Assembly: GCA_009760855.2 (NCBI GenBank)
Contig: WPIO01000005.1
Coordinates: forward strand, 8,094,001 to 8,158,000
Reading direction: 5' to 3'
DNA from: Cristatella mucedo
Lineage: Eukaryota > Bryozoa > Phylactolaemata > Cristatellidae
DNA: 64,000 nt
Shown in pieces: positions 1 to 11,065 of the stretch; position 1 is the first letter of the stretch; each line of letters begins with the position of its first letter. The position numbers were made by a program, and so were the translations under genes. The notes below the pieces were generated by a model, which saw only the letters and a program-made list of their open reading frames with translations, was not told the origin of the DNA and did no database searches.

Positions 1-526
1 AAAGAATCACTTTTAGGTAAATGCTGGCCTATGCCAATGGGGACCTTCCGAAGCAAATAGCTCCTAAGCATGCAAGTGTACTTTATCACCATTTTTTTAA
101 TTTTTTTCGTGCATGGGGTACTTCTTAGACATGTATGGATTTAGCTAAACGCCGGTCCATAAATATTCAGACCGGTGGGGACTTTCAACGGGGAATAATT
201 GCTAAACAAGCTAGTGCACTCCTTTCCCATGAGTAAAGTTATCAGATACACACTGCAACTACTCTAGAACAATGAATTAAGAAATGCTAGCAAACGCATG
301 CTGCACATCCAGCACAATGCGAAAATTGAAAGCACATTAAATTATTTTTTTTTAAACAAGCAGCCAACAGCAAAGAGGGCGAGACAGTGCAGGAGCACCC
401 ACGAATGCCTGTGCCAAATATTTGAGCACTTGCATGCTGATGTGCACACGTATGGGTGTGAGCATGTGTATGCATGCACATGCATAGGAGGAATGTGGTG
501 GCAGCCTCTCGACCTAAACGTGAATG

Positions 527-1160
527 CTACACTGGCTCCCAATCAAGCAGCATATCGACTTCAAAGTCCTGTCACTTACTTTCAGGTCCCTTCATTCTCT
601 GGCTCCAGCCTACCAATCAGAACTATTCCCCACGAGGCCAAGAATCGTACAACCCCCTGTTCTGACTCAAATCGTTTAGCTGTACCTCGTATGAGCCTCA
701 AAACCTTTCGAGACCGTACCTTTAGTTTGTATGCTCTCAAAGCCTGCAACTCACTCCCAACGCAGGTCACAATGTCCCCTGATATGACGACATTTAAAAA
801 GAAGCTCACAACACGCCTATGTATTGCAGCATTTAGTAGGTTTTTGCGATTTGTGTGCATAGTTGTGTTTATAACAATATAAAATAATAATAATTCATTT
901 GTATAGCACACTAAGAGAACTTAATCTCTATTCGGACACTTCACATATGTCATGGGGTTCGACCCCACGACCTCGGTCAGACCTTGATCGGGGCGAGCAC
1001 CTTAACCACTGGGCCAAACCAGCTCTGCGCCTGCTGCTTGCAGGTGTTACCACAATCATTTGGTAATGCTTTCTATACAGGATCTATAAAGTGCCTAGAA
1101 AGACATTCGGTTCTGAGGGTGCTATACAAATGTATTATTATTATTATTACTAATGCAGGG
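527..1160 (+). mobile_element. LINE family A (L2-type) 3' fragment, split by a SINE A
   Basis: The end of the reverse transcriptase ORF is readable (residues such as LKTFRDRTFSLYALKACNSLPTQ), followed by the 3' tail AAAGTGCCTAGAAAGACATT and ATT repeats. A minus-strand SINE A at 883-1027 separates body from tail. Confidence 0.8.
883..1027 (-). mobile_element. SINE A copy inside LINE A
   Basis: On the minus strand it reads a tRNA-like head (AGCTGGTTTGGCCCAGTGG, then GGTTAAGGTGCTCGCC), a B-box-like GGGTCGAACCCC, then an L2-like tail AGAGATTAAGTTCTCTTAG, ending in ATT repeats. Confidence 0.8.
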
Positions 1161-1452
1161 GCATGCCACCCACTGTGATTGGCTGGCTCGGGTGAGGTCA
1201 GGGTGTGGGCCTTCCCTTGGAAGGTTCAGATTCCCTTGACGAATTCACGGTTAAACCCCTCCTTATTAATGCCACTCTCAGTAATGCTGCTTAAGCCTGT
1301 ACCAGTACAGCCGGTTTGGAGGCCTGCAAGCAGTGTAGAAGCAATCAGCCCCAAACAAGTAGCTCTAAACTGAGTCTAAGCTTCAAAAAAGAGCAGATAC
1401 CAGTTGTTAGGGAGCAGATTGTAGCTATGGAGCGCAGTGATTGCCACTGAGT

Positions 1453-1580
1453 ACTAGCCCAGTGGTACCGTGCTAGCAGCACTTGAAGAGCCAGGCTGTG
1501 GGTTCAAGTCCTGCTCAGCAGCCAATACTTCATTGCTCACTGCAAGCAGAGTGATAGCCGACAAATATTCTTCTTCCACT
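1453..1580 (+). mobile_element. SINE B, diverged copy
   Basis: It shows the SINE B core: B-box-like GTGGGTTCAAGTCCTGC, a CACTGCAAGCAG segment and GTGATAGCCG, resembling the better copy at 20183-20352. The ends are unclear. Confidence 0.5.
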
Positions 1581-1787
1581 AGTTTTTTTCATAAACTTGA
1601 AATACAAGATGACCGAAGCACGCCTGCAGTAAGACTTGGTGTCGAAATGATTTTGCTTCGAGTGGGTAACAGCCTAGTGGTTACCAGTCTAGCAATTGAG
1701 TTGCCATTTCCACGGCAGTCAGCTCAGGGCTTAAAGCATCGACTTATAATTTCCCCGCACGAAGGCTGCTGCCGTTCGCAAGAGTGC

Positions 1788-1832
1788 CGAACTGGTTTGG
1801 CTCAGTGGTTAAGGTGCTCGCCGCGACTATGA
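1788..1832 (+). mobile_element. SINE A head, truncated
   Basis: Only the tRNA-like head is present (GAACTGGTTTGGCTCAGTGG then GTTAAGGTGCTCGCC); homology is lost after about 1832. Confidence 0.5.
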
Positions 1833-2101
1833 ATGCTGCCTCGAGTGAACACCGATAGCGTAACCTCCGGATTACTCTACCAACTGGTCTACAAATGGGC
1901 AAATGAGACTGTGCAACTGAGCAACGAAGGCGGTGCGCTGCCACCTCGAACTGAACCCCCCCCCCCCCCCGTCGAAAAAGTACGCCGAAAAAAGCGACAT
2001 CACGAAGCAGTGTCGGCAGCAGCAGCAGCATGAGCAGGAAGCGAAACGGCAGCAGCTGCACGGCACACGAGCAGCAGCGGGAGGCCAACTAGCTCCCACA
2101 C

Positions 2102-2841
2102 CTCTGGTACATGGTGAAGAGCTCGTGGCTGAACAGCATGGCCTCCTGACCTCCGATCCCGGCCGTGACCTCCAGCACGGTGCTGCAGTCGTCGCCCGGC
2201 TCGGGAGGCACAAGGGCCTGCAGCAGCCGCGCCTCGGCTTGCCGGGCAGCGGCCAGCAGCGTCAGCCGCTCCTCCTCCAGCAGCTGCCGCAGCTCGGCAG
2301 CCTCGGTGCTGCCATCGTCGGCGTCGCCGAGGTCGTCGGCCGACGCAGCTGCGGCGGCCGCGGCCTGCCTGCATGCTTCGTACTCGTCCACTAGTCGAGC
2401 GAGCAGCGTCAAACGAGGCAGCAGCCTCGCCCTGTCTCCACTGCCGCCACTGCCATCCACCACGCTGGACAGCGGCAGCGACAGCCGTCCGTCGACGGGG
2501 CCAGCGTCCGAGGCCGTGAGCAGAACGTAGTCGGATTTTATCCTGGCCACGTAGGCACGCAGAGCCGGGTCGGCCTCAACCGACAGACTGGTGCTGGCGT
2601 ACCGGCGGGTGGAGGCGGTGGCGACGGAGAGTGGTGGCGTCCAGCGCTGACTGCCGGCAAATGCAGTTAGCACGGCCGAAGCGGGTGCACGAAGTACGAC
2701 GGCCGCAGAATCGGTGCTGACTGGGACGGCGCCATAGAGGAGGCGGCGCACGCAGCGATGGCTGCACACTGCTAGTGACACACTGTCCGGGCAGCGAGCT
2801 GCCCTGGACGAAACAAGTGACAGCACCCTGGGGCACAGCAT
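2102..2841 (-). CDS. MTRF1L: Mitochondrial peptide chain release factor 1-like, first coding exon (partial gene)
   Basis: This exon encodes the N-terminal 246 residues of a class I release factor that ends translation in mitochondria. The start ATG at 2841 lies 4 bases after a good acceptor (pyrimidine tract then TAG, 2847-2846), so an untranslated exon is expected upstream. The first ~100 residues are Arg/Ser/Ala-rich with few acids, as in a mitochondrial targeting sequence. A helical region follows, with an Ala run near residues 180-190, and then the family signature LEVTAGIGGQEAMLF close to the exon end, followed by ELFTMYQ. This matches the domain 2 entry of MTRF1L and bacterial RF1. The exon ends in AG|gtgtgg at 2102 in phase 2. 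That GGQ is the domain 2 motif, not the catalytic one; the catalytic GGQ exon was not found in 1-2101 and probably lies beyond the window edge. The paralogue MTRF1 cannot be excluded. Confidence 0.85.
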
Positions 2842-3115
2842 TGGCCTACAAGAAGGAAACACCACACTGAACATTACAGTCACAACAGCAGAATTCCCAA
2901 TGAGGCAGCCGTTGTTCAAAACGGTAATAATCTGTCTGACAGATAACTACTCACTACATAATATTAACAACGATTACAATAAAACATGTATACAGCACCA
3001 TCAAGATAATTAAATGTCTTGCTAAGTATTTTACATACGTTGGAAATGAAGCGAGTCAATAACTAAGTGATGACATGCACGACTTCACCACATATAAGCA
3101 CATAAAAGACATAAC

Positions 3116-3116
3116 A

Positions 3117-3147
<31 letters not shown>

Positions 3148-3148
3148 T
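3116..3148. repeat. (CA)n microsatellite
   Basis: An uninterrupted CA tract directly adjoining the LINE A fragment at 3150. Confidence 0.9.
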
Positions 3149-3149
3149 C

Positions 3150-3445
3150 AGATATGGACAGCCCACACTGACGGACCACAGGCTTTGAGAAACATGCAGG
3201 TTTTTAGCTTCTTTTTAAATGACATCAGGTCAGGGAACGACGTGACGTCAGTCGGCAGTGAGTTCAAGGCGTCAGGAGCATGCGAACTAAAGGCACGGTC
3301 TCCAAACGCTTCGAGGTTTGTTGGAGGCACAGCCAAGTATACAGAGTCCAGAGTCATAGTTACAGGGGATACGTTGCAGAGCCCGATTAGGAAGTATTTC
3401 AGATGGGTGGGGTCAAGGGAATGAAGAGACATACAAGTTTAGCAG
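3150..3445 (-). mobile_element. LINE A fragment, end of the RT ORF
   Basis: The minus strand reads [20 protein letters not shown] followed by LPTDVTSFPDLMSFKKKLKT, the conserved C-terminus of L2/CR1-type ORF2. The RT core and 3' tail are missing. Confidence 0.8.
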
Positions 3446-3735
3446 CATCACTCGATTCGTACGTGCACACAAGGGGGGTTTCATATTTATAAACTGCTCT
3501 CAACTAAATTCTCCCAGTAGAGCCTTCTTTGCACACTGTGTCAGAGACGATCACTAAGCCGAACAGCACAGCGTGGCTACCAGCGCAGCCCCTGCATCAT
3601 GTGCAGCTAGAGCAGTCGCACTGCCGCTGTACCACTCACTACATTCATGTCTTGCATACCGTAGCTTTCTTTTAAACGATTGCCTTATTTTTAAATTGTG
3701 GCTCGAGACCATCAGGCTATAAGCACTATCAATGA

Positions 3736-3767
3736 ATGCTCAATGTGAGCATGCTCACATTGAGCAT
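3736..3767. repeat. 32-bp perfect palindrome
   Basis: The arm ATGCTCAATGTGAGCA is followed directly by its reverse complement, with no spacer. No adjoining gene. Confidence 0.95.
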
Positions 3768-4086
3768 GCTCACACACACCACATGCATAAGCATGCCAGC
3801 CCACGCGCACCCACACATGCACTCACGAGCGCAGTCGCACGTATGAACGTATTCGCGAACACACGCCGGTATGCATGCATGCATACCGACGTGTGATGTG
3901 GTTGCTACCAGGAACGCAATCGGTCGCCAAACGTGCTCGGCATGACAGAACAGGCTCCCTGGCTACTCTCGGCACAGCAGGAGCAGGACCACCACGACCA
4001 TATGTACGCACTGCATCTGCCTCGCTGGCCGGACAGGTTCCCTGCCCGAAGTAGGGGGCGGCTTCCGGTACAGCCTCCGGCGTCTA

Positions 4087-4236
4087 ATATATAATACATA
4101 TAATTCATTTGTATAGCACCCCAAGAGAACTTAATCTCTATTCAGGCACTTCACATATGCCTCGGGGCTCGACCCCACGACCTCGGTCAGACCTTGGTCG
4201 GGGCGAGCACCTTAACCGCTGGACCAAACCAGCTCG
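4087..4236 (-). mobile_element. SINE A copy
   Basis: It is near full length: tail ATTCATTTGTATAGCACCCC and AGAGAACTTAATCTCT, then the box CTCGACCCCACGACC and head GCGAGCACCTTAACCGCTGG, read on the minus strand. Confidence 0.85.
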
Positions 4237-7059
4237 GCATACCCCACGCTTGATTTTTCAGTGAACCGGTGTGCAGCAGCAGCAGAGTCTTGGCTGCTAT
4301 CGACCCACTCGCAGTGGCCAGTAAAAAATTGCCTGTTCCGGGTCTCAAACGTGCGATTTGGCCCCTGGGGCTTAGCTAAAGGTCCAAAGTCCAAATATCC
4401 GTGGTACTTTGCTTTCCGAAGCCCTTCGCCTTGTTACAAGTGTGAAGCCGAGTAGCGCACCTGCCGACTATGGCGACTCTTTTTCTTGGCTCTGCAACTA
4501 GCACAAGGCGCTTGTGTGAGGAAGAATTGTTCACTTTCTCGCAGCCCATACTGTGGCGTTCTCTTACCCTCAACTATGAACTTAAATAAGAGCCTGTCTG
4601 CTATGGGTGCCCCACGCTGCTGATAGCCCCTTTAACCCCCAAGGTCACAATCTGCCTGCCGACATGTTGGTAACAACGTTGGTCACGAAGGTGTTCTGTT
4701 GCTGCAGCCAACTGGAGAAAGCGCTCTTTGAGCTGCATCAACGCATGCACGCCCTCCGAGTCCTCGATCGTGATGCATGTGGTCATCGCACCCACTTCCA
4801 TTAAGAGTAATACATGCCCCTGAAACTAGCAGGTGCCAGCGCCGTACTTAATGTGCCACCCAGTTCACATTCCCGTGAGCTGGGTGCAGCAACCATGCTA
4901 TACATGCGGCTAGTACTATATAATTAGTGCATTAGTAACGCTAGCCTTGCACGCTTCTGCAGCTGTTATACCTTCCATTAGGCGTTCAAAAAGTACAAAC
5001 CGAATTCTTCCAACACTGCTACGCAAGTAGCATAGGATATGATCGCTGACTACACATTTCGCTAGGACATCTAGCACTGTGTAACTGGGGCCAGTTAGGA
5101 GGAAATTTATCGCGTCGTATTTCTTGGTATCTAATCAGAATTCAGCCTTAGTAATTCCTAAGTTGACCGCGGGGGCCCCTCCCCTCCCCTACAGGCAGGG
5201 ATCCTGCATGGCACCGTGACATGGCCGACGCTCGAGGTCGGCCTCCCTTTTCAGCTCCAGCTACGGTTGTAATAATTCCGTACGAGCGACAAATTCAATA
5301 AAAAGAGGTTACGATTAAAAAAACAGCACACCTTAGGTAGAAATGTGGGCGATTGGACGAGGCCCAGTACGTACGCGCACTTCAGCGATATACCGGGGCC
5401 ACCGGCGGCTAGCTCCTTCGGTTTCCAATAGCTGCTTTTTCCTGAAAATCAAAATGGGCTGATCCAATCTCTGAATTTAAATCACGGTCTATTGTTGAAG
5501 ATGCGCTCTTTCTTCTTAGCACAGGTACTACGCGAACTCCTACAGGTACCCTAACAAACTCGACAGTCAAATACGGACTATGAAGAATGAGAAAAACTAC
5601 GGTCGCACGAGCGGCGGAAGCTAGCTTCGCGGATCGGCACGGGTCGCTGTGCCTCCCTTGGGAACCGGAGGCCGACCGACGGTAACTGGTGGGACGAGTA
5701 AGAAGACTAAGAGTTATATTTTGCTAATAGGACACATCGTAATACTTCAGATTCTATGCTCGGCCTCCGAAAACACTGCAGTGCCCAAATCTTTTGCACC
5801 CCGCCGCATGGCTTTTCATGTTGCATTGTGACTCGATACTCCACCGTTGCGAGAGCTTCACCTGTAGCTGTCTCCACAGACTTTGATGGCCGTTCCCATA
5901 CCACCAAACATGTAGGTTCCCTCTCTTTCTACTTTTATTTACCTCGAGATCATTTGCATAATTCCAATAACCTTACAGAGGCTCAACTTGATCTCATCCG
6001 AGGCTGCTGACCTGAGCTGTTCGTTGGTTCACCGTTCTACTTTCATGTATTTCTTCAGTTTAAGACGTTAATTATTAAAACTGCATGTGAGCACTAGCAG
6101 TTACATTAAATGACTATCACCTATTCCAGCCTTGCACCAAGAGACGTTCGCTGTCTGCGTGATTAGATCCTTCCAGTGCCTATTAACGCAATTGTGAGAT
6201 CTGACGTATACCGGTTTGCAAGCTTTCGTTCAGCAAAAGCTGTGTAGCGTGCACCTGCAGCTTCTGCTGCTGTAATTAGCGAAGCGTCTTGGACATGAAT
6301 GCACACGCCTCACCTTTGGCCAATAGTTAAGCGTCGACTCAACGCAGCGTCAGGCCACTAATGCATGTTATATTTTGCGTCGTTTGCTGCGATTGATCAG
6401 GCTCTCGTATATGTGCCCGTTTAGAGTAATAAAGAAGAGTCTCGTTTACCGCGCATGTTCGCTCGCTGTGTCTCCGCGAGACTCCCACCAGAACAGCGGC
6501 CGCCGGAGCCGTCATACAACAGCTGCAGCTACCCAGGTTGCATGCATTGGAAAGCGAGCAGATGTCGACATGAATATTCCGTCGTTCTAAAAAAAACTAA
6601 AGTTTCTCGAAAAATTGTATGCTAGTAGGTGCAGCGTATGTAAGTGCACGTACCCTCATTTTCAGTTACGCTTCGGAGTCTTAGGTCGCGCATTTTTTAG
6701 ATCCGAGTGGCTTTCGGTGCAGGTTACCAGTTGACCTGATCCGACGCAAGAAAAAGAAGCATGGCTGAGCCAGCAAAGCTGTCAGGAAAAAGTAAGTAGC
6801 ATAGACGTAGGACGCTTGAAATGGAAGTTTCAAAGTCGGCAGTAGAAAGGAAGGTCAGTGCCGCTGCGAAAGACTACCTAAAAAGAGTTGCACGGCCTAT
6901 GACCTTCAGAGCAAAGCTGCTGGCACCAACATAGATATTAAATTGAAAAAAATTAAAAGCTAATGCATTGTTCTGAGGGAGCAGCTGAGCCCGATGAGGC
7001 TGCAACTGTACCTGCAATTTAAGCTAGATAATGAATGAGCTAAGCCATCGATCGTGCTT
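4237..7059. other. No gene recognised
   Basis: Several short open frames occur but none shows a known motif, splice logic or coding composition. No LINE or SINE copy was recognised except a possible weak trace near the end. Confidence 0.4.
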
Positions 7060-7142
7060 CCTCTACAGCAGAGGTAAAATGCCTTGAACGAAATTCCGCT
7101 CACTGAGGGTACTATAACAAACGTTGTATTAGTAGTATTATT
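7060..7142 (+). mobile_element. LINE/SINE A 3' tail remnant
   Basis: AAAATGCCTTGAACGAAATTC, then CACTGAGGGTACTATAACAAA and ATT-type repeats resemble the LINE A tail; the body is absent. Confidence 0.5.
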
Positions 7143-7435
7143 ACGGTGCTTTACGGATCAGATATAATTTTGATTTTTACTCTGTTATCAATAGAGAACC
7201 ATCAAAGCACCTTAGGCAAAGGAAATACGCGACTGAATTTAAGGACCGGTCCGGGCCTTATTAAGCTGCCCAACTGTATTGGCTTAATGGATTTTCCAGC
7301 CTGTACTTAGTTACAGTAGGCTAATCTAGAGAGAACCGTGGAAATTGCAGTTTGGCATTGCCGTTGCGCAGAACGCACAGAACGCCAGCCGACGAGCAAC
7401 ACCACCAGTGTATTCCCCTGCGAACGGAGCCGCGC

Positions 7436-7469
7436 GAACGTCCGCGGGACTGCCGTCCCGCGGACGTTC
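7436..7469. repeat. Perfect 15-bp inverted repeat with 4-base loop
   Basis: Arm GAACGTCCGCGGGAC, loop TGCC, then the exact reverse complement. It lies near sequence shared with the MITE-like element at 43.4-43.6 kb. Confidence 0.95.
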
Positions 7470-7584
7470 ATGCTAAGCGCGCTTCTGTCGACTGCGGTTC
7501 AGGGACGCTGCGCTGCGATTCCGTTAGCGTTGTTGCTAACGCCTAGTAGTATGAATGCTGCGCTCCGAATGGCTAGTCGTTGGT

Positions 7585-7690
7585 CAGAAGGGCCCTCCAG
7601 CCTAGTACTGGCAGACTACAACATTTAGGCGCGGCACTGTCGCAGGCTGAGGTGTGCATTATCACTCGTACAACGATCAGGGGCAGTGCC
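7585..7690 (+). mobile_element. Possible MITE-like end, diverged
   Basis: CCAGCCTAGTACTGGCAG, then GGCGCGGCACTG and a terminal CAACGATCA resemble, in order, the right half of the element at 43390-43624. Confidence 0.35.
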
Positions 7691-8749
7691 ATCAACTAAA
7701 CAAAACCACAGACCTAGTAAGATCTTTTGATTCAGTCAGCCACTTGGTTGAGTAGCCTTTAATCCTTTTTAGGGATCGGGCGCGATTACTGGCTGCGAAG
7801 ATGGTCTCCTAAATAAATCCTTTAAAAACTTCAATGGACAGTGATCGTTTCAGGTGCAGCACCTTCATTTAAGAGCAACCACTACGTTGATGTTTTTTAA
7901 ACGTATCCAGTTCATTCATTCTTGGGCTGAATTTTGTCATGTGGACTTTCCTGCAATTTCAATAAGGCTATGCCGCTTCCCATTGTAGACAAAGTGGCCC
8001 TGTCAGCCGTGTAGCTCCGGTGTCGTACGACGGCTCACTCCTGCCTGCGCCGGCTGTTGCAAGTCTCCACCATCCTGACCTTCAACAACAGCTAACCCTC
8101 TGCCTCCTCCATCTTATCGTGTCCTGCATATTTCATTCTCACCCACGCCTGCATTTTTTCCTGCGAAAACCAAAAGGACGCACAAGCCAACCGAAAAGCG
8201 ATGTTGCTAACCTCCTTTCCCTTATTCTGCACATCAAGCCAAAAGTGTACCCACCAATCCAGTAACGTTACCAACGATGTTGCAGATAGAGAACCTCATC
8301 TTTGCGCTCAGTCCGCCAGACGGCGCTGTTGGGCTGCCCTTCGTACCTGGAAGCTTGCAGGTCTGCTTTTAGATTTACTCGACAGCTAAGAGTGTTTCAC
8401 GACTCTATGTGTTTTTGTGCGCGAGGTATTGGGTGTATCAGTGATAGCGGTCTCAACATCTCCCTCTGAACCAGCACATTGGGCGGAGCCGCGTCTCTAC
8501 TCAAGCGCATCAATGGGTGGAGAAGAAAAATGAGCTATTCCTTCTCTGCTTGGTCTCGAATCGATCTGGACATTCAAGGTTTTCATCACTGGAGATCAAA
8601 CTTGCTGCTCGTATCCGATCAAGCAGCTACTGAATAAGATATTTTTGTTCTTTTCGCTCCGGTGATAGTTATATGGCATATGTACAACCAAATCCTATCT
8701 GCGATGCTTCTCCTCCCCCGGGGGGAGACTGGAACTGCGATACAGCTTT
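7691..8749. other. Intergenic; presumed upstream region of the 143-residue gene
   Basis: No gene was recognised. Near 8708-8728 there is a GC-rich palindromic stretch (CTCCCCCGGGGGGAG), and the start of the gene at 8840 follows. Confidence 0.3.
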
Positions 8750-8839
8750 TTGAGATCCAATCCAACCATCCAATTTGTCACGTCCTTTTTGGTCGACAAT
8801 TGCATAACGTCACAGTGTAGGCTATTCCGAAAGTTCAAA

Positions 8840-9271
8840 ATGGCGGACGACGAAGAAAATCCTGCTTCTTATTCATCTTGTCGTGCGGAAAATCCAAACT
8901 ACCACACCGCGATTGATCTCCGATATGTCGACTCCGACACTAATCTGCCTTATGAGGAGTGCATAGACGAAGATGGTTTGTACTCGCTCGCCCCGGAAGC
9001 TGTCGACGCAGCCGGCGCGCCACCGGGCGGGCAGAGCGCCCCCGTCGTTTCGGCTAGCTCGGAGAAACTCAAGGTCGCCGAAGCGGTGGGCGCTGAGCTC
9101 GGAGCATCCGACGCAGACCACCAGCCGCAGGAGGAGGTTCCGGCGCAGCTGAAGCGCCTGCACTACGACGTGTCGCCGGCGGCCAAGAAGGCTGCCTCGA
9201 AGAACGACTCGGAGACGCTATTAAGCGGAGAACAGCTCCAGCTCGTTCGCCCGCTGAATAGCTCGGCCTGA
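8840..9271 (+). CDS. Unrecognised acidic 143-residue protein, apparently single exon
   Basis: I do not recognise this protein. The ATG at 8840 sits in a strong context (caaaATGGCGG) and opens 143 codons to a TGA at 9269-9271. The protein begins MADDEEN, has an acidic, Tyr-containing segment over residues ~15-55 (LRYVDSDTNLPYEECIDEDG), an Ala/Gly/Pro-rich middle, and a basic patch (AAKKAASK) before a Leu/Ser end. No membrane segment, signal peptide or Cys/His cluster is visible; it looks largely disordered and soluble. Support for a real gene: codon composition shifts abruptly to GC-rich coding style, no splice is needed, and AATAAA follows 160 bases after the stop. The in-frame ORF extends upstream to 8750, but those 30 codons are unlike the rest and are more likely 5' UTR. 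It could instead be one exon of a larger gene. Confidence 0.55.
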   Translation: MADDEENPASYSSCRAENPNYHTAIDLRYVDSDTNLPYEECIDEDGLYSLAPEAVDAAGAPPGGQSAPVVSASSEKLKVAEAVGAELGASDADHQPQEEVPAQLKRLHYDVSPAAKKAASKNDSETLLSGEQLQLVRPLNSSA

Positions 9272-9430
9272 CCGTGCCTCCTCAGGCCGCCGCGGGCCCG
9301 GGAGACGTCCGAGCGTTCACTTCCAGCCCGCCAACCGACGTACGCGCGCGCGATAGCGATAAATCGAACAGAAAGCCGGAAAGCCGCTTGACGGCGGATT
9401 CGCGAACTCTTGCGTTCGAGGTGGGAATGA

Positions 9431-9436
9431 AATAAA
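9431..9436 (+). promoter_or_regulatory. Poly(A) signal of the 143-residue gene
   Basis: A canonical AATAAA lies 160 bases downstream of the TGA at 9271, giving a compact 3' UTR. It supports the reading of 8840-9271 as a terminal or single exon. Confidence 0.5.
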
Positions 9437-9726
9437 TGGACGCAGCCTGTCGCATCCAGCTGCTCTCCGGCTTACTCTCTTTACTACTTGACCAGCGCAC
9501 TCGAGCTCGCCTCGAGTGCGGCCGAGCTGCGGCGGCCGAGCTGCGGCGGCTGCTGCTGCCGGAAGCTTGCTGCCCCAGGTTCAATCGCCCCTCGCTCGTA
9601 CATTCACGCCTGTCGTCGCCCCAAAGTGTCGACGGCAGCCCCTCGAGGGTGCTCGTCCAACGCTCGCTTCTACGTACAGTACAAGCGCCGAGCATAATGC
9701 ATGAATTCGCACGAGCATTGCACTGT

Positions 9727-10250
9727 AATGTAATGTAATGTATCTCCGTCAGTAACTCCACAAAGTCATAAAGACCATGTGGGTGTTACACAGGAGAGTT
9801 TTGTATAGCGCACTCACAGCCTAGGCGGCTTTCGGTACGCATTCGGTAGCCAACAGACTTCGTCTCACGCAACAAAGAGAAAGTGGGAAGCATAGCAGAG
9901 TCATTAGAGCAGTTGAGGTAGTGAGTAGCATAGAAGTAGCAGTTCAGGACCGCTGAAAAGGACGAGCCATAGTCGGCAGCAGGAGAGTAGTTGTCGTTGC
10001 GTAAGAATTGTGGAAGTGAGTTCCACAGCGAGTTCCACACCTGCAGAGCTAACGCTTCTGTCGCCAACTGTCTTTAAGCGGAGGAATGGAACTGCTAATT
10101 TATTGTCCACACAGGACCTGAGGGTGCGAACAGGCTGAAACTGATGCAGAGTTCAGCTATGTACAAAGGAGCCAAGCCGTGGCGGGCCTTGCGGGTCAGC
10201 GTAAGAACTTTGCTTTGTATCCGTTGCTCAACCGGCATCCATCCTAGCTC
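9727..10250 (-). mobile_element. LINE family B (L2-like) 3' fragment
   Basis: The minus strand gives the ORF2 end ([18 protein letters not shown]), a frameshifted remainder, a 3' UTR with GCGCTATACAAAACTCTCC, and a TACAT-type tail at 9727-9741. It is about 90% alike by eye to the copy at 28877-29365 over most of its length. Confidence 0.75.
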
Positions 10251-10529
10251 TTTTAGCAAAGCAATGCCCCGCGATTACGAATTACGAGCTCGGCCACTCC
10301 GAATCATAACTGATAGCCGCTTGCGAAATAGCCACGATTGAGATGCGGCTTATGAGCAGTGCGATTTATGATTATGCACGACCAAGACTCTGTAAAAGAG
10401 TCTTTAGTGACCTTTCACCGGATGACCACCACACCAGCTCCAGAAGTCATCTGCCCATTGCTAGTCACTCGATGTCGCATCTTGTGCCATATCGTCTAGT
10501 CTTCGGCAGCTCTAGTCTCCTTGCATCAC

Positions 10530-11065
10530 TGCATGCCTCCGCCGTACAGCATTTAGTGATTGTGCAAGTTCTGCAGCTAAGCTATACAGTCGTTAACGTT
10601 GCAACTGCCAAAAATCATGACATCATGTTTCTCCAACCTGCATTAGCCCTCCATTGAGAATCGCATTGCCTTAAAATTTCTGTAGCTCACCATTGAATCC
10701 CTTCATCCTCTCAAGCTTGCTTGGCTTAGGCACTCACCTCGCTCTCTCCTGAGTTTGGTCCTTCAGCTGGGCCTTTAGCAAAGCTCAAATCCTTCGGAGA
10801 TCAAGTCTTCAGCTACTATGCAGCTGAAGCTTGGGACCGACTCCCAACTGACTGACATCAAGACATCCCACGATCTGACGATGGTTTTAGCAAAGCTAAG
10901 AATCATGTTCAGCTGAGCAATTGCTTAGTTCAAGTGGATCGTCTCCTATGCGTTTCGGGTGCTGCTGCTGCTGCATATGTTATTGCTGCCTATTTAGTTG
11001 CTATACTTTTCTCAAGCCTGAGTGAAGCGCCTGGAAAGGGATTTAGTTCTCCTTAGGCTCCAGGC
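10530..11065 (+). mobile_element. LINE A, heavily diverged
   Basis: Recognisable pieces in order: TGCAAGTTCTGCAGCTAAGC, CTCAAATCCTTCGGAGATC, CATCAAGACATCCCACGATC, and the tail GAAGCGCCTGGAAAGGGATT. No frame is open. Confidence 0.55.

Larger units (their letters stand above)
1161..2101. other. No gene seen; presumed MTRF1L first intron
   Basis: Besides SINE fragments this stretch holds a C homopolymer (about 1957-1970). No release-factor exon with the catalytic GGQ could be found on the minus strand. Confidence 0.4.

Noticed and set aside
883-1027. A functional tRNA gene
   Set aside because: The tRNA-like head lacks a complete cloverleaf and is fused to an L2-like tail in many copies, so it is a SINE.
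1933-2530. Plus-strand open frames rich in Gln, Arg and Ser
   Set aside because: They lie antisense to the MTRF1L exon and exist because of its GC-rich, stop-poor composition.
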